DNA from: a virus
Reading direction: 5' to 3' (one strand)
Length of the DNA stretch: 47,425 bases
IMG/VR virus record: IMGVR_UViG_3300007352_000007
Coordinates: 1-47,425 of that record
The notes under the pieces were generated by a model, which was given only the letters and a program-made list of their open reading frames with translations, had not been told where the DNA came from and did no database searches. Numbering within the stretch: the first letter of the stretch is position 1; the number at the start of each line of letters is the position of its first letter. Positions 6,750 through 13,176 of the stretch are shown here, in pieces. A program made the translations under genes and the position numbers.

Positions 6750-7294
6750 ATAAACAAGAAACAATAATGACATTGGGGCTGATGAAAACAGCATACCCGG
6801 CATTTTATAAGGACATTAAGCCGAAAGAGGCAGAGGAAGCAGTAAAGTTATGGTCAATGATGTTTGCGGGGGATAATCCGAATGTCGTTATTGAGGCGGT
6901 TAAGTCATTGATCTGTACTTTGAAATTTCCCCCAACAATAGCGGACGTAAAAACAAAGATGTATGAGATTACAACGCCACCAAGCATGACGGAAATGGAA
7001 GCCTGGAATAAAGTGTTTCAAGCGATACAGGATTCTAATTATCGGGCGGTGGAGTGTTTTGAGGTATTGCCTCCAGTGATCCAAAAGGTTATTGGCAGTC
7101 CGAATCAATTACGGGAATGGGCCATGATGGACATCGAAACAGTAAACAGCGTGATACAGAGCAATTTTATGAGGTCATACAAAGTTGTGCAGCAAAGAGA
7201 ACAAAGTAGGGCTATGTTGCCGGAATCTACTAAGCAGATGATTGAGGCATTAGCAGAAAAAATGGCTTTACCAGAATACACAGGGGAGGGATAA
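6746..7294 (+). CDS. Replicative helicase loader/inhibitor, 182 aa
   Basis: ATGA overlap with the initiator gene, preceded by GGGGGC. Residues 1-75 (ETIMTLGLMKTAYPAFYK, VKLWSMMFAGDNP, FPPTIADVK) match the G39P/G40P-loader fold of SPP1-type and related phages, and the helical C-terminus contains a WNKVFQAI segment. The family binds the host or phage DnaB-type helicase and hands it to the initiator-marked origin. No phage helicase gene is visible, so the host helicase is probably recruited. Confidence 0.85.
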   Translation: MNKQETIMTLGLMKTAYPAFYKDIKPKEAEEAVKLWSMMFAGDNPNVVIEAVKSLICTLKFPPTIADVKTKMYEITTPPSMTEMEAWNKVFQAIQDSNYRAVECFEVLPPVIQKVIGSPNQLREWAMMDIETVNSVIQSNFMRSYKVVQQREQSRAMLPESTKQMIEALAEKMALPEYTGEG

Positions 7295-7297
7295 GGA

Positions 7298-7675
7298 ATG
7301 TATAGCAAGGATGAACTTGAAGCGAAAAGAAAGTGTATAAAATTAACACAAACCGGCTGGGTATTTGTAGAGGATATGGGCGAAAGATTTGACAGTATAA
7401 TTGACAGCCACCTTGAGGCACTTGACGTTATTGAATCGTTAAGAAACTGGAATGCTTGCGAAGAAGAATTGCATGGGCAATTACTTGAGAGCGACAAACG
7501 GCGGATAGAACTTGAAATTGAGGTAGATCGCTATACTGAAGTATTACAACAGGCTAAATGCTTATTACCAGATGCAATAAATGAATACAAGACAACAGGT
7601 GGCTTTAAAGATGCCGCACATAAGTTGGTTATAGACATTGAAGCCATAGACAAGCTGATAGGGGGTGAGGGGTAA
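7298..7675 (+). CDS. Hypothetical coiled-coil protein, 125 aa
   Basis: Follows the loader by 3 bases with GGGGAGGGATAAGGA as ribosome-binding site. Strongly acidic and helical (ESDKRRIELEIEVDRYTEVLQQA) with a C-terminal AIDKLIGGEG. No recognised family. Confidence 0.6.
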   Translation: MYSKDELEAKRKCIKLTQTGWVFVEDMGERFDSIIDSHLEALDVIESLRNWNACEEELHGQLLESDKRRIELEIEVDRYTEVLQQAKCLLPDAINEYKTTGGFKDAAHKLVIDIEAIDKLIGGEG

Positions 7676-7842
7676 TGCTATTACATAACATATTCCAGAT
7701 TATAGCGGTATCACTGATAATCTATATGGGGATCAATGCCCTTTGGTATATCCGTAAAAGGGTGACAAGCGAGGTATACGGGCTAGTTAGAACATGGTAT
7801 ATGCTTACGGTCATTATTGTATTAGCTAAGGCGATATTTTAA
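7675..7842 (+). CDS. Small two-span membrane protein, 55 aa
   Basis: TAATG overlap with the previous stop, after GGGGTGAGGGG. Two hydrophobic segments (IIAVSLIIYMGINALWYI and LTVIIVLAKAIF) are joined by a basic loop (RKRVTSEVYGLVR). This is a membrane hairpin, possibly a superinfection-exclusion or host-takeover peptide, but nothing specific is visible. Confidence 0.55.
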   Translation: MLLHNIFQIIAVSLIIYMGINALWYIRKRVTSEVYGLVRTWYMLTVIIVLAKAIF

Positions 7843-7856
7843 AGGAGGGGTCGGTT

Positions 7857-8063
7857 ATGGAGGTCAGGCGTACATACATTTCTAAAATAGCATTTTACCC
7901 GTGGAGGATCATGCCACACCCTGGCAGATGTAATGGAGATATCATTAAAAAGCAGCTCACACCAGAGGAAGTGGAAAAGTATTCTCATTACGGTCGTGGT
8001 GAGAGAGTAACGACAGTTGGGTTAATGGACTACCGAACATACATTCGTGACATAGCCCTGTGA
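7857..8063 (+). CDS. Hypothetical protein, 68 aa
   Basis: Preceded by AAAGGAGGGGTCGGTT. Mixed polar composition; QLTPEEVEKYSHYGRGERV suggests a small helical domain. No family recognised. The 78 bases that follow contain no gene. Confidence 0.55.
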   Translation: MEVRRTYISKIAFYPWRIMPHPGRCNGDIIKKQLTPEEVEKYSHYGRGERVTTVGLMDYRTYIRDIAL

Positions 8064-8141
8064 GGGTCAAAAAGGCACCTAAAATCAATTATTTGTAAAA
8101 CCAAGGGTAAATTTACGTTTAAGGGAAAAGTGAGGGTTAAA

Positions 8142-8561
8142 ATGATAAAATTAACAATTCCAGGTGAGCCGGTTGGGAAAGCAAGGGCGAGAGTATGCCG
8201 ACATGGAACATACACACCGAAGAAAACAAAAGATTATGAATTGCTTATCATGGACACATTCATGCAATCCAATTACAAGAATGGTATATATCAATCACCG
8301 CTTGAAGGTCCATTATCTATGACAGTCAACGCATATTTTCAAGTGCCGAAGTCAGCAAGCAATTACAGGCGTAAAAAAATGATGCTGGGTGAGATCAGGC
8401 CAACAAAAAAACCTGATGCCGATAATGTGCTGAAATCGGTTGCGGATGCACTCAATAAACTGGCATACAATGATGATTCACAGATTGTCAGGGTAAAAGT
8501 GGAGAAATGGTATAGCGAAGTGCCGAGGGTTGAAGTAGAGATATGGGAGGTCGAGAAATGA
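8142..8561 (+). CDS. rusA: RusA-type Holliday junction resolvase, 139 aa
   Basis: ATG at 8142 preferred over a GTG at 8130 because GTGAGGG is correctly spaced from it and the product begins with the family-typical MIKLTIPGEPVGKARAR. Conserved acidic residues are present in KKPDADNVLKSVADALN and AYNDDSQIVRVKVEKWY. RusA dimers cut four-way junctions symmetrically; in phages this resolves recombination and replication intermediates before packaging. Length is normal. Confidence 0.93.
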   Translation: MIKLTIPGEPVGKARARVCRHGTYTPKKTKDYELLIMDTFMQSNYKNGIYQSPLEGPLSMTVNAYFQVPKSASNYRRKKMMLGEIRPTKKPDADNVLKSVADALNKLAYNDDSQIVRVKVEKWYSEVPRVEVEIWEVEK

Positions 8562-8887
8562 AAAGTAAAAAGGGCTGGAAGGAAGGTTGTCGGTCTTTTA
8601 TGGATGAAAGGGATCGATGTTCGTGGGATTCTCCCGATGAATGGCTGGTTATTGGTTTGTGTGGTCTTTGTGGATGTGGGAGGAACGATGTAAAGGAGGA
8701 TATTGTCAATATATTCTGCAAGATTGCTGAAAGGCAAGATATAGAGCAAACAAAATACAATGAGTTAATAATGCATGTTTTAGATAATGCAAATCTAATA
8801 GAGCATGGCACGTCAATATATTATTCATGGCTTACCATCAAAGGGGAAAAGGTATACACCTTAATTATGAAGGAGGTAGAGGAATGA
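8558..8887 (+). CDS. Hypothetical early protein, 109 aa
   Basis: ATG at 8558 overlaps the RusA stop and follows GGGAGGTCGAGAA; an upstream in-frame ATG at 8543 lacks a site. The N-terminal half carries four cysteines and aromatic residues (DEWLVIGLCGLCGCG). The C-terminal half is helical (TKYNELIMHVLDNANLIEHG), reminiscent of small winged-helix proteins. Function unknown. Confidence 0.6.
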   Translation: MKSKKGWKEGCRSFMDERDRCSWDSPDEWLVIGLCGLCGCGRNDVKEDIVNIFCKIAERQDIEQTKYNELIMHVLDNANLIEHGTSIYYSWLTIKGEKVYTLIMKEVEE

Positions 8888-9183
8888 AATATCGTAAAAA
8901 GCCAGTAGTAATTGAGGCAGTTAAGCTTGGTTGGGACACATGGAACGAGGTGTGTGACTTTGTGCCTATACCTGTATTTGGAAAAGGATGTTATCTTGAC
9001 GATAAAACCCTTGAAGTATTACCAGAGTCTCAAACATCATACACAATAGGATTACGCATCAACACGCCCGAAGGGCAGATGATTGCACGGCAAGGCGATT
9101 ACATCATTAAAGGTGTAAAGGGTGAATATTATCCTTGCAAGCCTGACATATTTGAAGCTACATATGAGGAGGTCGAAGAATGA
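8884..9183 (+). CDS. Conserved phage protein of the PGDYIIKGVKGE type, 99 aa
   Basis: The ATG at 8884 overlaps the previous gene as ATGA after GAAGGAGGTAGAG. The product starts MKYRKKPVVIEAVKL and ends GDYIIKGVKGEYYPCKPDIFEATYE, the signature of a very widespread small phage protein family. Its role is not established as far as I know. It is a compact beta-rich domain by eye. Confidence 0.8.
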   Translation: MKYRKKPVVIEAVKLGWDTWNEVCDFVPIPVFGKGCYLDDKTLEVLPESQTSYTIGLRINTPEGQMIARQGDYIIKGVKGEYYPCKPDIFEATYEEVEE

Positions 9184-9404
9184 ATTACGCTGAATTAGCT
9201 GATATAGCAAAATATGCTGTACTAAAAGTGATGAACGAAGGTGAGGCTACATATCCCCGCAACGATTTCATGGACAGGCCATTTGCGGACCACGCTGAAC
9301 ACGCATTACAGCACATATATAACTTAACAGATACAGGGCTTGACAGGAAGGTAGAACTGGAACACGCATTAACACGGCTGACTATAATGTTGGCACAACT
9401 ATAA
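9180..9404 (+). CDS. Conserved phage protein, 74 aa
   Basis: ATGA overlap with the preceding gene, after GAGGAGGTCGAAGA. Helical; DRPFADHAEHALQHIYNL and LEHALTRLTIML resemble small phage proteins that accompany the PGDYIIKG family. No activity known. Confidence 0.65.
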   Translation: MNYAELADIAKYAVLKVMNEGEATYPRNDFMDRPFADHAEHALQHIYNLTDTGLDRKVELEHALTRLTIMLAQL

Positions 9405-9426
9405 ACCTTATCGTGGGGAGGTACAT

Positions 9427-9852
9427 ATGAGGGCGGTCATATCACCAAGAGACATGGATCAGGCATATGCAAATCTTAATATTGCAATATGGGAACAGGC
9501 CATACAGGATGAAATCCGAATACAAAGCTATAGAATACTTACAAATCTTGCACACAAGCAATACCCTATATTATACATATACGGCATTAAACAGAAAAAT
9601 TCGTATTCCAAGCTAGAGCAATTATTATCAGGGGAATCTGGTGCATTAAAATTCCTGCAAAGCATAGAGGCAAGCATACAGAGAGAATTACAACCCAAAG
9701 GCAGATTGATAAAAGCCATCCAATGGAAGATATACAATGAATCTCAACATTGGCCGAATAATGATTTTAAAGATAAGACGTTTGAGGCAACCATTAACCA
9801 GATAAAATTAGATATTTTAAGGGAGGTCACATATGACAAAGCAGGAAATTGA
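9427..9852 (+). CDS. Hypothetical protein, 141 aa
   Basis: Start preceded by GTGGGGAGGTACAT. Mostly helical and polar (PRDMDQAYANLNIAIWEQAI). The last 20 bases overlap the late regulator. No recognised domain; it may be a partner of the regulator by position only. Confidence 0.6.
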   Translation: MRAVISPRDMDQAYANLNIAIWEQAIQDEIRIQSYRILTNLAHKQYPILYIYGIKQKNSYSKLEQLLSGESGALKFLQSIEASIQRELQPKGRLIKAIQWKIYNESQHWPNNDFKDKTFEATINQIKLDILREVTYDKAGN

Positions 9853-10294
9853 AAATATGTTATACGACTATCCTGACCTGATGCAAAGTTTACGAGACGA
9901 TAAGGAGGAATTGCGGGAAACATACAAAAGCAAGGAAGAAGCATTACTAAATATTAAGATGTTACCAGGCATGACAATAAGCAGTACACCAGGAACAGGA
10001 GAAAAGAGTGATCCGACACCAAGAGCAGCGGAAGAATTATTACGCCTTGAAAATAAGTATGATACACATATCAAATATCTGACTAGGATCATAGAGGACA
10101 AGGAGGATCAATGCAGGACTACGAGGAAAATGTTACGGCTTTTAAGCGAACGAGAGAAGTTTGTAATTAAGCTATTTTATTTCCGGCGATACAGATGGAA
10201 AAAGGTTAGTGATATTTTACATTACAGTATTATTCAATGCAAACGTATAAGGGAACAAACACTGGAAAATATGATACGAAATGATACGAAATGA
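9833..10294 (+). CDS. Late transcription regulator, ArpU/sigma region 4-like, 153 aa
   Basis: Preceded by GGGAGGTCACAT. Residues 1-95 are a coiled-coil N-terminal part. Residues 100-148 (LSEREKFVIKLFYFRRYRW, then VSDILHYSIIQCKRIREQTLENM) form a sigma-70 region-4-like helix-turn-helix of the ArpU/RinA/DUF1492 type, which switches on packaging and structural genes in Gram-positive phages. It is the last gene of the early operon, directly before a candidate late promoter. Three 10-bp repeats begin inside its 3' end. Confidence 0.82.
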   Translation: MTKQEIENMLYDYPDLMQSLRDDKEELRETYKSKEEALLNIKMLPGMTISSTPGTGEKSDPTPRAAEELLRLENKYDTHIKYLTRIIEDKEDQCRTTRKMLRLLSEREKFVIKLFYFRRYRWKKVSDILHYSIIQCKRIREQTLENMIRNDTK

Positions 10295-10300
10295 TACGAT
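10271..10300 (+). repeat. Three 10-bp tandem iterons next to the late promoter
   Basis: ATGATACGAA, ATGATACGAA and ATGATACGAT run in tandem and contain the stop codon of the late regulator. A 10-bp period puts all copies on one DNA face, and the array ends two bases before a -35 box. It is a good candidate activator-binding site for the regulator encoded just upstream. Confidence 0.8.
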
Positions 10301-10302
10301 TT

Positions 10303-10330
10303 TTGACTTGTATATATGATATAATATAAT
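10303..10330 (+). promoter_or_regulatory. Candidate late promoter
   Basis: TTGACT at 10303-10308 and TATAAT at 10325-10330, spaced 16 bp, fit the vegetative (sigma-A) consensus. A second TATAAT at 10320 is too close to the -35. It lies immediately downstream of the iteron array and about 45 bp upstream of a terminator. Confidence 0.75.
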
Positions 10331-10373
10331 TGCGAGTAATGTAATTAATCAATGGCAAATAAAGGATAATGAT

Positions 10374-10401
10374 GCGTCTATTGCAAATAGGCGTTTCTTT
10401 T
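10374..10401 (+). terminator. Intrinsic terminator just after the late promoter
   Basis: A 9-bp stem including G-U pairs (10374-10382 with 10386-10394), loop GCA, is followed by TTCTTTTTG. Transcripts from the promoter at 10303-10330 would be only about 60-70 nt long unless antiterminated. Confidence 0.75.
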
Positions 10402-10426
10402 TGTCCAGGATGAAAGAAGAAACAAT

Positions 10427-10576
10427 ATGAAGGAGAAGGATAAGACAATCAGTATAGAGGAATTGCAATATCTGTTTATACAGTTTTGCGGTGGATGTAG
10501 AAAGAAGGATATGGCTTGCCATTTATGCGGTATAGATGAGTTTGTGCATTACTTGATAAATAAAAAGCTAGCATAA
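10427..10576 (+). CDS. Small zinc-ribbon-like protein, 49 aa
   Basis: Weak AAAGAAGA ribosome-binding site. Cysteine pairs CGGC and CHLC, 11 residues apart (FCGGCRKKD, ACHLCG), suggest one bound zinc; the rest is helical. It is the only rightward gene between the candidate late promoter and the antisense cassette. Function unknown. Confidence 0.55.
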   Translation: MKEKDKTISIEELQYLFIQFCGGCRKKDMACHLCGIDEFVHYLINKKLA

Positions 10577-10597
10577 AAAAAGAGGCTTTACGCCTCC
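10575..10597 (-). terminator. Terminator of the leftward resolvase operon
   Basis: GAGGC at 10582-10586 pairs with GCCTC at 10592-10596. Read leftward the hairpin is followed by seven T (plus-strand A run 10575-10581). The hairpin includes the last codons and stop of the RHH gene. Confidence 0.7.
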
Positions 10598-10734
10598 TTA
10601 TCATAGTGCATATCCTTTACGATTAACATCCGAAAGTATTCAGCTTCCGTCAATCCTAGTTCTTTACATCGTGCCTTGATTTGATCGTCAAGGTCTTTCA
10701 ATACCCGAAAGTTTTTTCGTACTTGCTGCTGCAT
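10588..10734 (-). CDS. Small ribbon-helix-helix-like protein, 48 aa
   Basis: The leftward ATG at 10734 lies one base beyond the resolvase stop, so the two are co-transcribed. The product (QQQVRKNFRVLKDLDDQIKA, then a helix with TEAEYFRMLI) has the short strand plus two helices typical of CopG/MetJ-type repressors. It probably autoregulates the resolvase operon; that role is inference. Confidence 0.6.
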   Translation of the reverse strand: MQQQVRKNFRVLKDLDDQIKARCKELGLTEAEYFRMLIVKDMHYDKEA

Positions 10735-10735
10735 A

Positions 10736-11281
10736 TCAACCCTCCTTTAAGTAGCGGTAAAGTGTAGTAGCACTAACACCTGTAAATGATTTTATTTCAG
10801 ATATAGATTTACCAGCATTATATAGCTGTGTTGCCTTTTCGATGCTTTTACTGTTTTTCCGTGGCCGCCCTCCGTTTCTCCCCCTTGATTTGGCGGCGGC
10901 CATACCCTCCTTTGTACGCTGAACGATGGTATCACGCTCGAACTCACACAGGGCAGACAATATACTTGTTATCAGTTTTCCTGCGGCTGTGTCCGTGCTG
11001 ATACTCTCCTTGAGCGATACAAGTTTTATGCCTTTTTCGTCAAATGTGCTGATTAGTGTTAGTAAGTCTTTTGTGCTACGACCTAGACGGCTAAGACTTT
11101 CGATGACAACCGTGTCACCTTTACGGGCTTGCAATTTAATCTTGTCGAGTTCCGGTCTATTGGCGCGAGTACCTGTCATTTTTTCGGTGTATAGCGTATC
11201 TATGCCGTATTTGGTGAGCGCGTCAATCTGGCGATCAAGACATTGTTCATCTGTGGATACTCTAGCATAGCCTATTATCAT
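10736..11281 (-). CDS. Serine recombinase (resolvase/invertase), 181 aa
   Basis: The N-terminus has the catalytic serine in YARVSTDEQ (Ser about 9), and the arginines of SLSRLGRSTKDL and EFERDTIVQRTKEG are in place. The C-terminal HTH_7 (ISEIKSFTGVSATTLYRYL) is complete. Length fits Tn3-resolvase and Hin/Pin-type enzymes. Because the element also carries ParM/ParR, one possible role is dimer resolution of an extrachromosomal prophage, as Cre does in P1. DNA inversion is the alternative, but I saw no flanking inverted crossover sites. It is transcribed against the phage genes on both sides. Confidence 0.9.
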   Translation of the reverse strand: MIIGYARVSTDEQCLDRQIDALTKYGIDTLYTEKMTGTRANRPELDKIKLQARKGDTVVIESLSRLGRSTKDLLTLISTFDEKGIKLVSLKESISTDTAAGKLITSILSALCEFERDTIVQRTKEGMAAAKSRGRNGGRPRKNSKSIEKATQLYNAGKSISEIKSFTGVSATTLYRYLKEG

Positions 11282-11325
11282 GGTAACCTCCTTGCCGGTT
11301 ACGATGCCACCGGCGGGGCGATTAG

Positions 11326-11520
11326 CTAGACCTCTTTTGAGATTGCTTTAAAACATTCTTCACTGATATAAAACCATGGTGTATCTGTTGGGGCTATTTT
11401 ATAGCCGTACCCTGATTCACTGTATGTTACTTTGCCAACCTCTGTTATCGTTCTTTCGCCAAAATATACGCCGTTGCTGTTTGTAAAAATAACCTTATCT
11501 CCCACATTAAACTTATTCAT
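11326..11520 (-). CDS. Small KOW/SH3-like protein, 64 aa
   Basis: Starts MNKFNVGDKVIFTNSNGVYFG after an AAAGGAGGTG site. The NVGDKVIF segment and alternating hydrophobic strands suggest a small SH3/KOW-type barrel common in phage accessory proteins. It is the second gene of the antisense cassette. No specific role. Confidence 0.6.
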   Translation of the reverse strand: MNKFNVGDKVIFTNSNGVYFGERTITEVGKVTYSESGYGYKIAPTDTPWFYISEECFKAISKEV

Positions 11521-11550
11521 TGTTTACACCTCCTTTTTATATTTGATAGA

Positions 11551-11721
11551 TTATTTGTACTGCTCCTTTATGCTACCATCTGGATTATGATATTCCCTTT
11601 TTAATTCAGCAATCCTGTGGATGACTTTATTAGTTGCCTGTATTCTACGATCCGTTACGTCTTTACCATCTTCTTTGCATAGCTGTGCATACATCTTTGG
11701 AGTGATTTTTACTATTTCCAT
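11551..11721 (-). CDS. Hypothetical protein, 56 aa
   Basis: ATG at 11721 chosen because AAAGGGG lies 8 bases upstream; a longer frame starts at 11739. Helical and basic (AQLCKEDGKDV, NKVIHRIAELKREYHN). First gene of the leftward cassette. No family recognised. Confidence 0.55.
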   Translation of the reverse strand: MEIVKITPKMYAQLCKEDGKDVTDRRIQATNKVIHRIAELKREYHNPDGSIKEQYK

Positions 11722-11753
11722 TGTTACATCCCCTTTCAACTGATTATATTACT

Positions 11754-11782
11754 ATTATACGACAATGGTCGTTAAATTACAG
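11754..11782 (-). promoter_or_regulatory. Candidate promoter/operator of the antisense cassette
   Basis: Read leftward, a TATAAT box (plus strand 11754-11759) abuts an inverted repeat ACGAC-N4-GTCGT (11759-11772), with a weak CTGTAA as -35 (11777-11782). The palindrome could bind the RHH protein at the end of the operon. This is inferred from position only. Confidence 0.35.
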
Positions 11783-11891
11783 CAAGCAAATAATGTTAGG
11801 TGGGATGATGTGGAGGTAATATTATGCAATAGATAGTAATATATCTTAATATCTTTAAATATCAAAGTATTTCAAGAAAAGGCGTGGTAAT

Positions 11892-12164
11892 ATGGGGAAA
11901 ATAACTAAGATTATAAAAATAATATATAAAGCATTAAGGTTACACCACTACGAGAGATGGGAAAGAATATATACTAATAACAATAGAGAGGATATACCTA
12001 TAATGGATAACGATACAATACAGACCATAGGTAACACATTGGCAATCAAAACAATAATGCAGGTGCTAGTAGAAAAAGGAATATGTACGGAAGACGAGTT
12101 TAAAAACAAGTACAATGAGCTAAGAGAGCAATTTATAAAGAGAGAGCAGAAAGAAAGGGAATAA
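11892..12164 (+). CDS. Hypothetical late-region protein, 90 aa
   Basis: The start has only a weak site (GGCGTGGTAAT); an internal ATG at 12003 would give 53 aa. The N-terminus is basic (KITKIIKIIYKALRLHHYERW) and the C-terminus acidic and helical (DEFKNKYNELREQF). First rightward gene after the antisense cassette. No family recognised. Confidence 0.5.
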   Translation: MGKITKIIKIIYKALRLHHYERWERIYTNNNREDIPIMDNDTIQTIGNTLAIKTIMQVLVEKGICTEDEFKNKYNELREQFIKREQKERE

Positions 12165-12165
12165 C

Positions 12166-12396
12166 ATGTTTACATATTGGATAATAGGTGTATTAGTACT
12201 GATCGTAATAAGTCTTACATTTTATATCGATTATATTAATGCAGTACACAGGAAAGAGCTGCTAGAAGTATTAAACGGAGTTAACAACATGATAAATAAT
12301 ATGCTTGAAGCCATACCTACGCAAGTATCAGGTGAAGCATATAGCATTGAGTTAGGTAGTACATGGTATGCAGATGATACAAACAATACTTATTAA
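12166..12396 (+). CDS. Small membrane protein, 76 aa
   Basis: Starts 1 base after the previous stop. The N-terminal span (YWIIGVLVLIVISLTFYI) is followed by a polar helix. It could be an early membrane-acting protein or a holin accessory, but it lies far from the lysis genes, next to terminase. Confidence 0.55.
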   Translation: MFTYWIIGVLVLIVISLTFYIDYINAVHRKELLEVLNGVNNMINNMLEAIPTQVSGEAYSIELGSTWYADDTNNTY

Positions 12397-12409
12397 GGAT
12401 TGAATATAT

Positions 12410-12862
12410 ATGCCAAGAGGAGTTAAGACACCAGAACAGAAAAGAGAACAGATTAAAGCTATTATGATGGTAGACCCTGATGTAACAGAGGCACAAATAG
12501 CAGAAAAGACAGAGTTACCCTTTACAACGGTGCATGATATAAAGGTGCAGATTGTGGAAGAGGATAAGGATTTATTCGAAGAGATTCGAGCCAAAAGAAA
12601 AAAGGAGTTTATTGCTAATGCCTGGGACTTCGTCGAGAAGGGCATAAGGGCAGCCAATATGAAGGCCGATCAGCTACTACAAGACCCGGAAGCACTCAAA
12701 AAGGCTAGGCTAACCGATATAACCTTATCACTAGCACAGATATACGACAAGCAAGCCTTAGCATCCGGAGAGCCCACAGAGATCAACCAGAGTCATAATC
12801 TATCTATTGTCCTGACACAGCTTAGAGAGGCACAGCAGAGAGTCCAGGAGTTGACCTCATAA
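12410..12862 (+). CDS. terS: Terminase small subunit, 150 aa
   Basis: The N-terminal helix-turn-helix (TPEQKREQIKAIMMVDPDV, then EAQIAEKTELPFTTVHDIK) and helical central region fit DNA-recognition subunits of phage terminases. It lies upstream of the large subunit, separated by a 314-base non-coding stretch that could hold the packaging site. It would bind the concatemer and position the large subunit. Confidence 0.75.
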   Translation: MPRGVKTPEQKREQIKAIMMVDPDVTEAQIAEKTELPFTTVHDIKVQIVEEDKDLFEEIRAKRKKEFIANAWDFVEKGIRAANMKADQLLQDPEALKKARLTDITLSLAQIYDKQALASGEPTEINQSHNLSIVLTQLREAQQRVQELTS

Positions 12863-13176
12863 CCAAAAAGGATAGTTTATGGTATAGGCTAATATTCCCC
12901 TTGTTTTAGTGCATATTTATAACCAAAACATATTACCATAATCAAATTACCATATAGATACCTTATTGGTAATGTAGAGCAATATAGCGATACACAGACC
13001 TGCCTATCCATAGGGGGGGAGCCCCCAGGGCCGGGGTATCAAACAAGATATATCCCCATCATACATTTTTTATACAAAAGGGGCCTCCCAATTTCCAGTA
13101 CCGAATGTTGATATATCAACCTAAAATGCCATTGTACCACCGCAGAAACACACGATAATTTCCAGTTTGGAGCGTT
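12863..13176 (+). other. Gene-free 314-base region; candidate cos/pac packaging site
   Basis: No ORF of substance. It contains two ATTACCATA direct copies and a near-inverse TTGGTAAT (about 12929-12992), and a GC-rich G7/C5 block at 13013-13035. It also has a perfect 14-bp palindrome GTTGATATATCAAC at 13107-13120, and a 10-bp direct repeat AATTTCCAGT at 13090-13099 and 13157-13166. Iterated small-subunit sites plus a GC-rich symmetric block between the terminase genes are what a cos or pac site looks like; not proven. Confidence 0.5.

Noticed and set aside
10736-11281. DNA-inversion system
   Set aside because: No inverted crossover sites or alternative fibre ends seen near the recombinase.
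11765-11836. Short ORF of 23 codons before the late genes
   Set aside because: No family likeness; overlaps the likely promoter/operator of the antisense cassette.
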